A DNA stretch of 64,000 bases from Sulfitobacter noctilucicola (GTDB lineage: Bacteria > Pseudomonadota > Alphaproteobacteria > Rhodobacterales > Rhodobacteraceae). Positions 19,599 to 28,217 of the stretch are shown here, in pieces (positions within the stretch are counted from its first letter, which is position 1; every line of letters starts with the position of its first letter). The stretch is from positions 3,224,001 through 3,288,000 of the forward strand of contig NZ_JASD01000008.1 in the NCBI RefSeq assembly GCF_000622385.1, read 5' to 3'. The notes under the pieces were generated by a model. It was not told the origin of the DNA. It saw only the letters and a list, made by a program, of their open reading frames with translations, and ran no database searches. Made by a program: the position numbers and the translations under genes.

Positions 19599-21647
19599 AT
19601 GAGCAGTGATCCACTCGTTATCTTCACCCCTTCCGGCAAGCGCGGACATTTTCCGACAGGAACGCCGATCCTGACCGCTGCACGTCAGCTCGGGGTTGAT
19701 CTTGATTCCGTTTGCGGCGGTCGCGGGATCTGTTCCAAATGCCAGATCACGCCCAGTTATGGCGAATTCTCCAAGCATGGGGTCACGGTCCATGATGATG
19801 CGCTGTCGGAATGGAACAGTGTGGAGCAGCGCTATCAGGACAAGCGCGGGCTGAAAGCCGGCAGACGGTTGGGCTGTCAGGCCACTGTGAAGGGCGATAT
19901 CGTGATCGACGTGCCGCCAGAAAGTCAGGTGCACAAACAGGTCGTGCGCAAACGCGCCGAAGCCCGCGACATTGTGCTGAACCCCTCGACCAAGCTCTAC
20001 TATGTCGAGGTTGCCGAGCCGGATATGCACGACCCCTCGGGGGATCTCGAGCGTTTGCGCATGGCTCTGGCGAAAGAGTGGCAGCTGGACAATGTAACGG
20101 TCGATTTGCCCATCCTGCAAAAGATGCAGCCGGTCCTGCGCAAAGGGGGCTGGAAAGTCACCGTGGCGATCCATCTGGGCGACGATGAGAGCCCCAACCG
20201 GATCATGCATATCTGGCCGGGGTATTACGAAGGTACTGTTTACGGTCTGGCGGTCGATCTTGGCTCTACCACCATCGCCGCGCACCTTTGCGATCTGGCA
20301 ACGGGCGAAGTTGTCGCCTCCTCCGGTGTCATGAACCCGCAGATCCGGTTCGGCGAAGATCTGATGAGCCGCGTCAGCTATTCAATGATGAACGACAGCG
20401 GTGCTGACGAGATGACCACCGCCGTCCGTGAAGGCATGAATGGTCTGTTCAGCCAGATCGCGTCAGAGGCAGGCATTGACAAGCAGCTTATCGTGGATGT
20501 GGTTTTCGTGTGTAACCCCGTGATGCACCACCTCTTTCTGGGTATCGACCCGTTCGAGCTGGGTCAGGCACCTTTCGCGCTGGCCACGTCGGACGAAATG
20601 CGACTGAGGGCTGCTGATCTGGAACTGAACATACATCCCTCGGCTCATGTCTATCTGTTGCCTTGCATCGCGGGCCACGTCGGTGCTGATGCTGCTGCTG
20701 TGGCGTTGTCAGAAGCACCGGACAAATCCGAAGACCTCGTGCTGGTTGTGGATGTGGGCACCAACGCGGAAATCCTGTTGGGCAACAAGGATAAGGTTCT
20801 GGCCTGCTCTTCGCCTACCGGCCCTGCATTTGAGGGCGCGCAGATTTCATCAGGTCAACGCGCGGCGCCCGGTGCCATCGAACGGGTCGAGATTGATCCG
20901 GTCAGCAAGGTGCCGCGATTCAAGGTCATCGGCAGCGATCTTTGGTCCGATGAAGACGGCTTCGAGGCGGCGATTGCGACCACCGGCGTCACAGGCATCT
21001 GCGGTTCAGGCATCATCGAAATGGTCGCTGAAATGCGTATGAATGGGATTGTGGATGCGCCCGGCCTGATTGGCACGTCCGAGCAGACAGGGTCGGTCAA
21101 TGTTTTCGCCGACGGACGCACGAATTCCTATCTCGTCTATGATGGCACGTACAAAGGCGGACCCCGCATTACCGTGACCAACCGCGACATACGCGAAATC
21201 CAGATGGCAAAGGCGGCGCTCTATTCCGGTGCGCGCCTGCTCATGGATAAGTTCGGTGTGGAAAAGGTGGACCGCGTGGTTCTTGCCGGTGCTTTTGGGG
21301 CGCATATTTCGACCAAACACGCCATGGTTCTGGGCATGATCCCCGATTGTCCGTTGGACAAAGTCACCTCTGCCGGCAATGCGGCCGGAACAGGCGCGCG
21401 GATCGCCTTGCTCAACACCGACGCGCGCACGGAGATTGAACAGACCGTGCGTGCCATACATAAGATCGAGACCGCGATCGAGCCGCGTTTTCAGGAGCAT
21501 TTTGTGAATGCCTCTGCGATCCCGAACGCGGTCGAACCTTTCCCTATCCTGAATTCGATCGTCACCCTGCCCACCGCGACCTTCAACACCGGCGGCAGCG
21601 GCGATGGGGGCGAAACAGGCGGGCGGCGCAGAAGGCGGCGTGCATGA
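19599..21647 (+). CDS. RACo-type corrinoid protein reductive activator (2Fe-2S + ASKHA ATPase)
   Basis: The 682-residue protein begins with a plant-type 2Fe-2S ferredoxin domain (ligands Cys39, Cys45, Cys48, Cys93). A linker and a large ASKHA/DUF4445 domain follow, with DLGSTTIAAHL and VVDVGTNAEILLG phosphate loops and a GAFGAHIS stretch. It ends in a Gly/Arg-rich tail. The family (RamA/RACo) uses ATP to reduce inactive Co(II) corrinoid back to Co(I). In Roseobacters, as I recall, it serves B12-dependent methionine synthesis that uses a split MetH. The linked ATGA overlap with the next methyltransferase gene is direct. No corrinoid protein lies in the window. Confidence 0.85.
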   Translation: MSSDPLVIFTPSGKRGHFPTGTPILTAARQLGVDLDSVCGGRGICSKCQITPSYGEFSKHGVTVHDDALSEWNSVEQRYQDKRGLKAGRRLGCQATVKGDIVIDVPPESQVHKQVVRKRAEARDIVLNPSTKLYYVEVAEPDMHDPSGDLERLRMALAKEWQLDNVTVDLPILQKMQPVLRKGGWKVTVAIHLGDDESPNRIMHIWPGYYEGTVYGLAVDLGSTTIAAHLCDLATGEVVASSGVMNPQIRFGEDLMSRVSYSMMNDSGADEMTTAVREGMNGLFSQIASEAGIDKQLIVDVVFVCNPVMHHLFLGIDPFELGQAPFALATSDEMRLRAADLELNIHPSAHVYLLPCIAGHVGADAAAVALSEAPDKSEDLVLVVDVGTNAEILLGNKDKVLACSSPTGPAFEGAQISSGQRAAPGAIERVEIDPVSKVPRFKVIGSDLWSDEDGFEAAIATTGVTGICGSGIIEMVAEMRMNGIVDAPGLIGTSEQTGSVNVFADGRTNSYLVYDGTYKGGPRITVTNRDIREIQMAKAALYSGARLLMDKFGVEKVDRVVLAGAFGAHISTKHAMVLGMIPDCPLDKVTSAGNAAGTGARIALLNTDARTEIEQTVRAIHKIETAIEPRFQEHFVNASAIPNAVEPFPILNSIVTLPTATFNTGGSGDGGETGGRRRRRRA

Positions 21648-22492
21648 GCGGACCAAACAAGGATCAGGAAGATTTCTGGCGCGACCAAGCTGGGCATATC
21701 TGGGTAGATCAACGTGCTGCGATGGATGCGGCTCTCGCACCGGTGCTTGACCTTGTGTTGGACCACGCGCGTCTAGGATCGGGAGAGCGTGTACTCGATA
21801 TCGGCTGTGGTGCCGGGACAAGCACGTTGGCCGCGGCTGAGCTGACCGGGAGCGATGGTGGCGTCTGCGGCCTTGATATCTCCCAAACTCTGCTGGATGC
21901 CGCAATGGTGCGGGCCGACGCACATCCTCAGGTTTCCTTCGCACTTGCCGATGCACAAACCCACGGCTTTGAGCAGGCTGCAACAGACTGCGTACTGTCC
22001 CGCTTTGGCGTGATGTTCTTTGACGATCCCACAGCTGCTTTTGCAAATTTGGCCTCTGCCCTGCGCCCTGATGGACGGATGGTCATGGCAGCGTGGGGGG
22101 CGATTGGGCAGAACCCCTACTTCACCATGCCCGCCGGTGTCGCGAAAAACCTGTTGGGCCCGATCCCCAAAAGCGATCCCGATGCCCCCGGCCCTTTCGC
22201 GTTCCGTGAGGCCGAGAGTGTGATCCACATTCTGGCCAACGCCGGTCTGGCAGATGTCTCTGTAATACCAGTGGATTTGGCGCTTACGCCGCAGGGAAAT
22301 GCGCAAGAGGTCGCTGCACTCATGTGCCAGATTGGCCCTGCGCAAAGCGCGTTGAAGCACCACGATGCCGACACGCCGACCCAACGTGCGATGCAGGACG
22401 CTTTGGCACTGGCTTTGCAGGACTTTGTGACACCTCAAGGGATCCGCATCCCTGGCCAGATCAATCTGATCACCGCCCGCAAACCCGCTTGA
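21644..22492 (+). CDS. Class I SAM-dependent methyltransferase
   Basis: The 282-residue protein has a SAM-binding motif I, VLDIGCGAGTSTLAAAEL (about residues 47-64), then motif II around the VSFALADAQTHGFE segment and LSRFGVMFFDDP as motif III-like. This is the UbiE/Methyltransf_25 fold. The substrate cannot be told. Its ATG overlaps the stop of the RACo-type gene, so the two are translated together. Its TGA stop lies inside the -35 element of the tRNA-Gly promoter. Confidence 0.85.
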   Translation: MSGPNKDQEDFWRDQAGHIWVDQRAAMDAALAPVLDLVLDHARLGSGERVLDIGCGAGTSTLAAAELTGSDGGVCGLDISQTLLDAAMVRADAHPQVSFALADAQTHGFEQAATDCVLSRFGVMFFDDPTAAFANLASALRPDGRMVMAAWGAIGQNPYFTMPAGVAKNLLGPIPKSDPDAPGPFAFREAESVIHILANAGLADVSVIPVDLALTPQGNAQEVAALMCQIGPAQSALKHHDADTPTQRAMQDALALALQDFVTPQGIRIPGQINLITARKPA

Positions 22493-22517
22493 CGGCATCC
22501 CCGCTGGGCCCTATCCC
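22489..22517 (+). promoter_or_regulatory. Probable promoter of tRNA-Gly(CCC)
   Basis: TTGACG (22489-22494) and TATCCC (22512-22517) are exactly 17 bases apart, and the tRNA begins 15 bases after the -10. The -35 shares bases with the stop codon of the upstream methyltransferase gene. Confidence 0.65.
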
Positions 22518-22531
22518 AAAACCTCAGGCGC

Positions 22532-22605
22532 GCGGGTATGGTGAAAAGGTATCACGGCAGCTTCCCAAGCTTTAGTTACGAGTTCGATTCTCGTTACCCG
22601 CTCCA
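22532..22605 (+). tRNA. tRNA-Gly, anticodon CCC
   Basis: A complete 74-base cloverleaf including encoded CCA. The acceptor GCGGGTA pairs with TACCCGC, D stem GTGA with TCAC, and T stem ACGAG with CTCGT around TTCGATT. The anticodon loop TTCCCAA gives CCC, reading GGG codons. The anticodon stem GCAGC/GCTTT has one C-U mismatch and one terminal G-U pair, unusual but within what real tRNAs tolerate. No intron or long variable arm. Confidence 0.93.
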
Positions 22606-22657
22606 AAACTCCGATATCCTTCACATCAATGACCAGAATGCCCGTCTTCCTGACCGC

Positions 22658-23476
22658 TCAAGCCTCACTCTGCTGCACCATCTTGAGCCTCGCGGCCACG
22701 CTGATTGTCACCCGTCCGGTCAAGGCGGTAAGGGAGCTACGCTCGATCGACATCGGGCCGCGCAGGCTTGCGGGCGGGAAAATGATCCATGTTTCATCAT
22801 CCGTATTTGTCATCACGCTATAGGGTTGCGCGTCGCGGGCGGTGTTTTCAACGCAATAGAGGATGCTGAGCACGCCGGACGCCACCGGTGATGTCATGGC
22901 CGAGGCGATTGAGGTCGCGTCGAGTGTGCTTGCGCCAAGCGCCTCCAGGCCGGCTATCACCTTTTCCGGTTGTCCATTGGAGGCAAGCGCGTTGATCCCG
23001 TTGAGATGCTCAAGCGTCGTGTCGATCCGCGTGCCCGCCTGCACTGGCAATCTTGCCGTGCCCAGAAAGGCGGCGCTTGCAGCGGCGGCGGCTGTGATGT
23101 CAACGTAGGCAGTCAGCTCAAACATGCCGTCCGCGTGCCTGACCATACCGACAAGCGTGTCATCCTTGACGTGTACGGTCATCCTGCGCACGCCATCCTC
23201 CGCTTTTCGCTCTGACATAAAGACCAGCGCAGGGTCTACAAGCGCAAGCACCATCTCGGTGAGCGCTTGATCCAGAGTGGCCCCTTCGCCCGGAACCTCG
23301 ACCAGCCAGTTTGCTGCAGCAAGCCGTTCTGCGCCGCTCGCGTACCATTTATTCGGATCAGCTTGCGCGGTGGCGGCGGGCAAAAACGGATCACGGCCCC
23401 ATCCGACGATATCGGCGGTGTTCGCGTAGGAAAACAGATAAGCCAGTTCAGAGGCATGCAATCGGATCGCGGTCAT
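22658..23476 (-). CDS. Unrecognised protein, downstream partner of the 520-aa gene
   Basis: The 272-residue product is not recognised. It begins with helices (ASELAYLFSYANTADIVGWGRDPFLP) and has a segment ending in a WYASGAERLAAANWLVEVPGEG turn. Alternating beta strands follow (MTVHVKDDTLVGMV, MFELTAYVDI) before an Ala-rich helix, with no signal peptide or membrane helix. The N-terminal layout loosely recalls EspG-type secretion chaperones of type VII systems, but this is a visual impression only. Its ATG comes 3 bases after the stop of the upstream gene and uses a GGGGG ribosome site within it, so the two are one operon. Confidence 0.65.
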   Translation of the reverse strand: MTAIRLHASELAYLFSYANTADIVGWGRDPFLPAATAQADPNKWYASGAERLAAANWLVEVPGEGATLDQALTEMVLALVDPALVFMSERKAEDGVRRMTVHVKDDTLVGMVRHADGMFELTAYVDITAAAAASAAFLGTARLPVQAGTRIDTTLEHLNGINALASNGQPEKVIAGLEALGASTLDATSIASAMTSPVASGVLSILYCVENTARDAQPYSVMTNTDDETWIIFPPASLRGPMSIERSSLTALTGRVTISVAARLKMVQQSEA

Positions 23477-23479
23477 GGT

Positions 23480-25042
23480 TTACCCCCAGATAAAATTGGC
23501 AACAGCATCAAGTTTCTCCCTTGCGGCTTCCTCGATCAGACGCGCTTCGTTCATCGCCTCATCGTAGGTCTCGACAGCGGCAGCCTCCGCGCTCTCGATC
23601 CCCTCTTGCACCGCGTCGCGCACGCCAAGTGCATCGGCTTCGGCCTGCCGGACAAGGTCGGTAAGGTCGCGCTCCGCCTGGTCGACCATCGCTTCCGCTT
23701 CGCGGCGGTATTCTTCTGCGGTATCGCTCAGATCCTGCCTTGCATCATCTGCGGCGTTGATCAATTCATCCGCGATGTCGGCAGCCTGATCATAGACAGC
23801 ATCAAGTTCCTTATCGATCTCGACGAGCGCCGCGTCCATACGCACTTCGATGTACTCATCCCCTGCTTCAAGGGTCCAATAGACGACTCCGCTGGCCTGC
23901 CCCGTAAGTGGAAGAAGGCCTTTCCCAAGATCGAAGGGGACCATCTCGAGCACAGCGGTCGCGCATGCTTCAACCGGGTTATCGCGGTAATTATATCCCG
24001 GTCCCTCGTTGTGGAACGATTTCAGGTAACCGGCGGCGTCATGCACTGTCCCATGCAGGGCCACAGGGTGGTCAGGGTCCAGATGGGGAGAGTCGTAGCC
24101 ATCATATTCTACTGGTCCGACTGCAAACCCCGGAATGAGCTGGTTCCCCGGCCCCACAAGACCGCCAGTGGGACTTAGCAAAGCGCCGAACACTTCATGG
24201 ATGCCAAAGGCTTCGCCCAACACCTTGCCGAACATCAACTGGCTGCGTGAGGCACCGAACTCCGGGTGCTTTTCAGGATCCAGCTGTTCCATATCGCCGG
24301 CACAGTTTTCCTTTCCGATCAGTTCCTGTTGCTGTCTCAGTACCAGAAAACGGGTGTAGCTGGTATCAAGTTCAACATTGGACGGCGGATCGCCCACGAT
24401 GCTCGACAGCTGAACCATCACTTCGGCCCGGCGCGGCCCGGTTACACCTTTGTCGATCTCTGCCATCAGTTTTCTGAGGTCGGGACTGCCCTCTCCGGGA
24501 ATTGGCGCGACGGCTAGTTCGTTCATGTATTCTTCGCTGAAAAGGTCCGCAGTATCGCCTTCGATAAGGCTGACATCCGCAAGCTCTTCGGGCGACAATT
24601 CGGCGAGCATATCGTTCTCGCGCATCTGCTTATGTAGCTTGATGAATGTGGTGACCATCTGCGCAAGCGGGCGGATATGATCCAGCGCTGCTGCAAAATC
24701 CTCGACCTCTACCGTTTGGTCAACCGTTGCAATGCCATCGAGAATATTCTTCTTGTCGGCTGATAATTCGTCTTTCTCACATTCCGATATCTCTGGCAGA
24801 TGCGGTTCGATCCCCGTACGCAGCCGTTCATACTCGGCCTTGTTGGTCTCCCACGCAGTGCGTGCCTGTGCGATGATATCCTGAACGGATGTGATCTTGC
24901 CCTCGACGCGGTCGATTTCGACCTGTTCTTCTGCATCAATTGTGCCGTCTTCCATCGCTTCGGTACGCAAAGAAAGCAGTTCTTTTTGCAAGGTCGGGAC
25001 CAGTGCTTCGGCCGCGCGGATAGTTTCAATGTTTGAGGCCAT
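23480..25042 (-). CDS. Unrecognised 520-aa protein with coiled-coil ends
   Basis: No family is recognised. The N-terminal 130 residues and the last 150 are acidic, heptad-like helices rich in Glu, Ala and Asp. The middle (about 250-360) is different: a Gly/Pro-rich hydrophobic patch with FGALLSPTGGLVGPGNQL, then a conserved-looking HGTVHDAAGYLKSFHNEGPG segment with His, Asp and Tyr. There is no signal peptide. The shape (helical wings around a small globular or membrane-active core) is seen in some secreted effectors, but function is not established. It is transcribed with the 272-aa gene. Confidence 0.65.
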   Translation of the reverse strand: MASNIETIRAAEALVPTLQKELLSLRTEAMEDGTIDAEEQVEIDRVEGKITSVQDIIAQARTAWETNKAEYERLRTGIEPHLPEISECEKDELSADKKNILDGIATVDQTVEVEDFAAALDHIRPLAQMVTTFIKLHKQMRENDMLAELSPEELADVSLIEGDTADLFSEEYMNELAVAPIPGEGSPDLRKLMAEIDKGVTGPRRAEVMVQLSSIVGDPPSNVELDTSYTRFLVLRQQQELIGKENCAGDMEQLDPEKHPEFGASRSQLMFGKVLGEAFGIHEVFGALLSPTGGLVGPGNQLIPGFAVGPVEYDGYDSPHLDPDHPVALHGTVHDAAGYLKSFHNEGPGYNYRDNPVEACATAVLEMVPFDLGKGLLPLTGQASGVVYWTLEAGDEYIEVRMDAALVEIDKELDAVYDQAADIADELINAADDARQDLSDTAEEYRREAEAMVDQAERDLTDLVRQAEADALGVRDAVQEGIESAEAAAVETYDEAMNEARLIEEAAREKLDAVANFIWG

Positions 25043-25238
25043 ATGGACAGGTCCCCCGGTTATTGATGTTTAAAAATGTCGTATCGTCTAAATGAAATCA
25101 CGGTAGGCCGGGTTTGAAATAATTGCAACGGTCCCGCGTTCGGGACTTGCGCGGCTTACCAACGAGCCTGCCGTCAAAAGCGCAAATGCGACTAAATGCT
25201 GTTGGGACAAATTTGTTTTGCTTTTCGAACCGATGGCA

Positions 25239-25325
25239 TCAACACAATCGGATTGCCGCGATTGCCGCGACGAGAAATACCGCCGCAACAATCGCCAGAG
25301 CTTGCGGCCCACAGAGGGCCACCAT
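25239..25325 (-). CDS. Possible 28-aa single-helix membrane peptide
   Basis: A short frame beginning with ATG at 25325 encodes one hydrophobic helix (ALAIVAAVFLVAAIAAIRLC at the C-terminus). It begins 6 bases after the ligase stop codon. An AGG lies upstream but farther than ideal, and short hydrophobic frames arise by chance, so this is tentative. Confidence 0.25.
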   Translation of the reverse strand: MVALCGPQALAIVAAVFLVAAIAAIRLC

Positions 25326-25330
25326 GTATG

Positions 25331-26950
25331 TTAGCCTATCAGAACCTCTCCGAATTCTTCTCGCAGGTTCCGCTTGAGCACTTTGCCCGTCGCATTGCGC
25401 GGCAGAACATCCGTAAAGACCACGCGATCCGGCACCTGCCATTTGGCGATCTTGCCGTCAAAGACGCTCAGGATTTCATCTTCCGTCGGGTCTTCGCCTT
25501 CGCGTTTAACGGCAACCAGAACGGGCCGTTCGTCCCACTTTTCGTGACGTGCTCCGATTACAGCAGCATCCGCCAGCTTTGGGTGCGCAATGGCGATGTT
25601 CTCAAGCTCAACCGAGCTGATCCATTCCCCGCCTGATTTGATGATATCCTTGGAGCGGTCCTTGATCGTGACATATCCATCCGGATCCATCGTCGCCACA
25701 TCGCCGGTATCGAACCAGCCGTTTGTCAGCGTTTCGTCGGTTGTCTTCTTGAAATAGGCGTCCAGAATCCAGTGCCCGCGGGTTACCAGATCGCCCTGAG
25801 CCTCCCCGTCATGTGGCAGCGGATTTCCGTCGTCATCGAGGATTTCAAGCTCGACGCCAAAGACGGGCCGACCCTGATTTTCGCGCAGGCGGTGCTGTTC
25901 TTCCTGAGGAAGATCGCGGTGCTTGGCGAGTGGTTTGTTCACAGAACCCAACGGCGACATTTCCGTCATGCCCCACGCATGCACTGTATCGACGCCGTAT
26001 TCCTCGCGGAAGGCGGTAATCATCGACGGCGGACAGGCAGATCCGCCGACAACGGTCCGCTGAAGACTTTCGAGCTTGCTGCCGATCTTTTTGGCCTCGC
26101 CCAACAGGCCCAGCCAGATCGTGGGTACGCCCAAAGCGATAGTGATTTTGTAGGTGTCGATGAGGTTCACCAAAGACGGACCATCGAGCCCCGGCCCCGG
26201 CATTACCATGCGCGCACCGGACATCGCACAAGCATAGGGTGCGCCCCATGCGTTGACGTGGAACATCGGCACAACAGGAAGCACTACGTCAGAAGCGGAG
26301 ATACCAACGCTGTCGGTAAAGTTGACGCCAAAGGAATGAAGGACAGTCGAGCGATGGGAATAAAGCACGCCTTTTGGATTTCCGGTGGTGCCAGAGGTGT
26401 AACAAAGGCTTGAGGCTGTGTACTCGTCCATGTCGGGCCATGCGTAATCTGCATCCCCGTCCGCAAGCAGGTCTTCGTATGCGATGATACCCGGTAGCGT
26501 ATCGGCGGCGTCACCCAACTCGGCTTCCATCAGTACGATGTGATCCAGATGCTCCAGCTTGTCGCGGATCGCGGCAACCAGCGGTACAAACGTCTTGTCG
26601 ATGAACAAAACCTTATCTTCGGCGTGGTTCAGGATATAAACCAGCTGCTCTGGGAACAGACGCGGGTTGATCGTGTGGCAGACAAATCCGCCGCCAGAGA
26701 CACCAAAGTAAATCTCAAGGTGGCGGCGGTTGTTCCATGCGATTGTGCCGCAACGCGCCTGCGGCTCCAGCCCCAGTTTGGTCAGCGCAGAGGCAAGCTT
26801 GCGGGAATTCTGCCCCACCTGCCCCCATGACGTCTGCTCAACACCGCCGCCGGTATTGACGGAGTAAATCTCGCCGCTGGAATGATAGCGTTCGGCGTGC
26901 GTAATCAGGCTCGAAATCAAGAGCGGTTGCGACATCATTTGGCCAAGCAT
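25331..26950 (-). CDS. Acyl-CoA ligase, DmdB-type (candidate 3-methylmercaptopropionate-CoA ligase)
   Basis: ANL-superfamily enzyme of 539 residues that activates a carboxylic acid through an acyl-AMP. The P-loop [12 protein letters not shown] is at 184-195; GWFDTGD and [15 protein letters not shown] form the hinge region, and the catalytic Lys523 lies in NATGKVLKR. The start [19 protein letters not shown], the length and the Lys position closely match DmdB, which carries out step two of DMSP demethylation in Roseobacters. A medium-chain fatty-acid ligase is the alternative. An excellent GGAGGA ribosome site precedes ATG. A 4HBT thioesterase is divergent from it. Confidence 0.85.
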   Translation of the reverse strand: MLGQMMSQPLLISSLITHAERYHSSGEIYSVNTGGGVEQTSWGQVGQNSRKLASALTKLGLEPQARCGTIAWNNRRHLEIYFGVSGGGFVCHTINPRLFPEQLVYILNHAEDKVLFIDKTFVPLVAAIRDKLEHLDHIVLMEAELGDAADTLPGIIAYEDLLADGDADYAWPDMDEYTASSLCYTSGTTGNPKGVLYSHRSTVLHSFGVNFTDSVGISASDVVLPVVPMFHVNAWGAPYACAMSGARMVMPGPGLDGPSLVNLIDTYKITIALGVPTIWLGLLGEAKKIGSKLESLQRTVVGGSACPPSMITAFREEYGVDTVHAWGMTEMSPLGSVNKPLAKHRDLPQEEQHRLRENQGRPVFGVELEILDDDGNPLPHDGEAQGDLVTRGHWILDAYFKKTTDETLTNGWFDTGDVATMDPDGYVTIKDRSKDIIKSGGEWISSVELENIAIAHPKLADAAVIGARHEKWDERPVLVAVKREGEDPTEDEILSVFDGKIAKWQVPDRVVFTDVLPRNATGKVLKRNLREEFGEVLIG

Positions 26951-27082
26951 TTGGGTCCTCCTCGGGGTCTTTAACGACTTTTGGTTTTGCGCAGAGTGAA
27001 CAATGCCGCGCGGTCTTGCAAGCGGCAGGTGATGAACCTAACGTCACCCGGACAGAAATCTTAACGATTGCAGGAAGCTTGC

Positions 27083-27565
27083 ATGTCGCTTGTCTATCTC
27101 ACACCGCTCAGCCCCTCTCAACAGGCGGTTGAGGGTATTGATCCGGTGCAGCCTTTGGCAATTGCAGACCGGGTTCGCTACTCCGAACTTGATGTGCTGA
27201 ACCACGTGAACAACAAGGTCTATATGGAATGGTTCGAGCGTTTGCGCGTACTCTACGGTCAGGCATGGGGCATCACCAATCTGGGCAATGACGGCCGGAC
27301 GCCTCGGACGGTAATCCGGTCAGGATCCATCCACTTTCGCGAAGAGATCAAGATGGATTCGGATTACATCGCCACCTGCCGCTGCACCGCATTCCGCACG
27401 ACCTCCTACACGCTGGCGCAACAGATCTGGTCCGGTGGGACACTGCGCGCGACGTTTGACTGCGTGATGGTGCTGCTTGATGCGCAAAGCCCGACAAAAG
27501 TACCGATCCCGCAGGCAATGCGTGACCGGTTTGAAATCATTGATGGCGCAAGCTTTGAAGGATGA
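27083..27565 (+). CDS. 4HBT hot-dog thioesterase
   Basis: The 160-residue protein has the YbgC/4HBT motif YSELDVLNHVNNKVYMEWFERLR, with Asp in the catalytic position, and the beta-strand pattern of a hot-dog fold. Such enzymes hydrolyse acyl-CoA thioesters. ATG 27083 has AGGAAG about 7 bases upstream; the frame extends to a TTG at 27068. It is divergent from the DmdB-type ligase and lies 4 bases before a GNAT gene, so these two are an operon. A physiological link to the ligase is inference. Confidence 0.85.
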   Translation: MSLVYLTPLSPSQQAVEGIDPVQPLAIADRVRYSELDVLNHVNNKVYMEWFERLRVLYGQAWGITNLGNDGRTPRTVIRSGSIHFREEIKMDSDYIATCRCTAFRTTSYTLAQQIWSGGTLRATFDCVMVLLDAQSPTKVPIPQAMRDRFEIIDGASFEG

Positions 27566-27569
27566 CAAA

Positions 27570-28016
27570 ATGAGTGTGAAAATACGCAGCGTGGCCGCAG
27601 AGGACCGGGCCGAATGGGACGCGCTTTATCAGGGCTATGCCACCTTTTACAAAGTAGACCAGACGGCAGAGATGCGCGACCGCGTATTTGGCTGGTTGAT
27701 GGATGAACAACATACCAGCAATGGCTTGGTTGCTGTAGACGGTGCTGGCAAGCTTATTGGCCTCACGCATTACCGCCCTTTCGTGAGCTGTTTGGGTGCA
27801 AATACCAATTGCTTTCTGGATGACCTTTTTGTCGATCCGGCAGCACGCGGTTCAGGTGCTGCGGATGCCCTCATTAAAGGCGTGGCCGAAATTGCGCAGA
27901 GCAACGGCTGGGGTAAGGTCCGCTGGATCACCGCAGACGACAATTACCGTGGACGGGGTGTTTACGACAAACTCGCAACGCGCACGATGTGGGTCACATA
28001 CGACATGCCGCTCTGA
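27570..28016 (+). CDS. GNAT family N-acetyltransferase
   Basis: A 148-residue acetyl-CoA-dependent transferase. The CoA-binding motif A is in the FLDDLFVDPAARGSGAADALI segment (R/Q-x-x-G-x-G/A form), followed by WITADDNYRGRGVYDKLA near the C-terminus. Substrate is unknown. ATG 27570 has an AAGGA site, 4 bases after the thioesterase stop, and the longer frame reading back into the thioesterase gene is not needed. Confidence 0.85.
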   Translation: MSVKIRSVAAEDRAEWDALYQGYATFYKVDQTAEMRDRVFGWLMDEQHTSNGLVAVDGAGKLIGLTHYRPFVSCLGANTNCFLDDLFVDPAARGSGAADALIKGVAEIAQSNGWGKVRWITADDNYRGRGVYDKLATRTMWVTYDMPL

Positions 28017-28100
28017 CAGCAGGCGCACCAAAGCTGCGATTTACGGGTCAAACAGACATGCTAAACCAGCGTTTTCAGCATACGTTGGGGTCAGAGTAAG

Positions 28101-28146
28101 AAGGGCCAGCGAAGCGATATCGCAGCGCTTTGCTTGGCCCTTAAAT
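28101..28146. terminator. Long hairpin between GNAT gene and pgi (probable terminator)
   Basis: AAGGGCCAGCGAAGCG pairs almost completely with CGCTTTGCTTGGCCCTT, with one bulge and one mismatch, giving a stem of about 15 pairs. It is followed by TTAAATT. It sits between two convergent genes, so it can end both transcripts, although the T run is short. Confidence 0.6.
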
Positions 28147-28217
28147 TCATTACAACTTGTGTCCCGCAAGTCCTCGCCCTTCGGCACCCAGCCAACGGTA
28201 GCTTAGAACCGCAAAGC

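Noticed and set aside
21006..22046. 346-codon minus-strand frame across the RACo-type/methyltransferase junction
   Set aside because: Antisense to two recognised genes and has shadow-like composition.
23267..24178. 303-codon plus-strand frame opposite the unknown 520-aa gene
   Set aside because: Considered because the minus-strand gene is itself unknown. Rejected because the minus-strand pair has coupled starts, a ribosome site and ordinary amino-acid composition, while this frame is Cys/Arg-rich and has none.
22606..25330. Search for a direct repeat of the tRNA-Gly 3' end that would mark an integrated island
   Set aside because: No second copy of the tRNA end was seen by eye beyond the two unknown genes, and no integrase is present, so an integrated element is not claimed.
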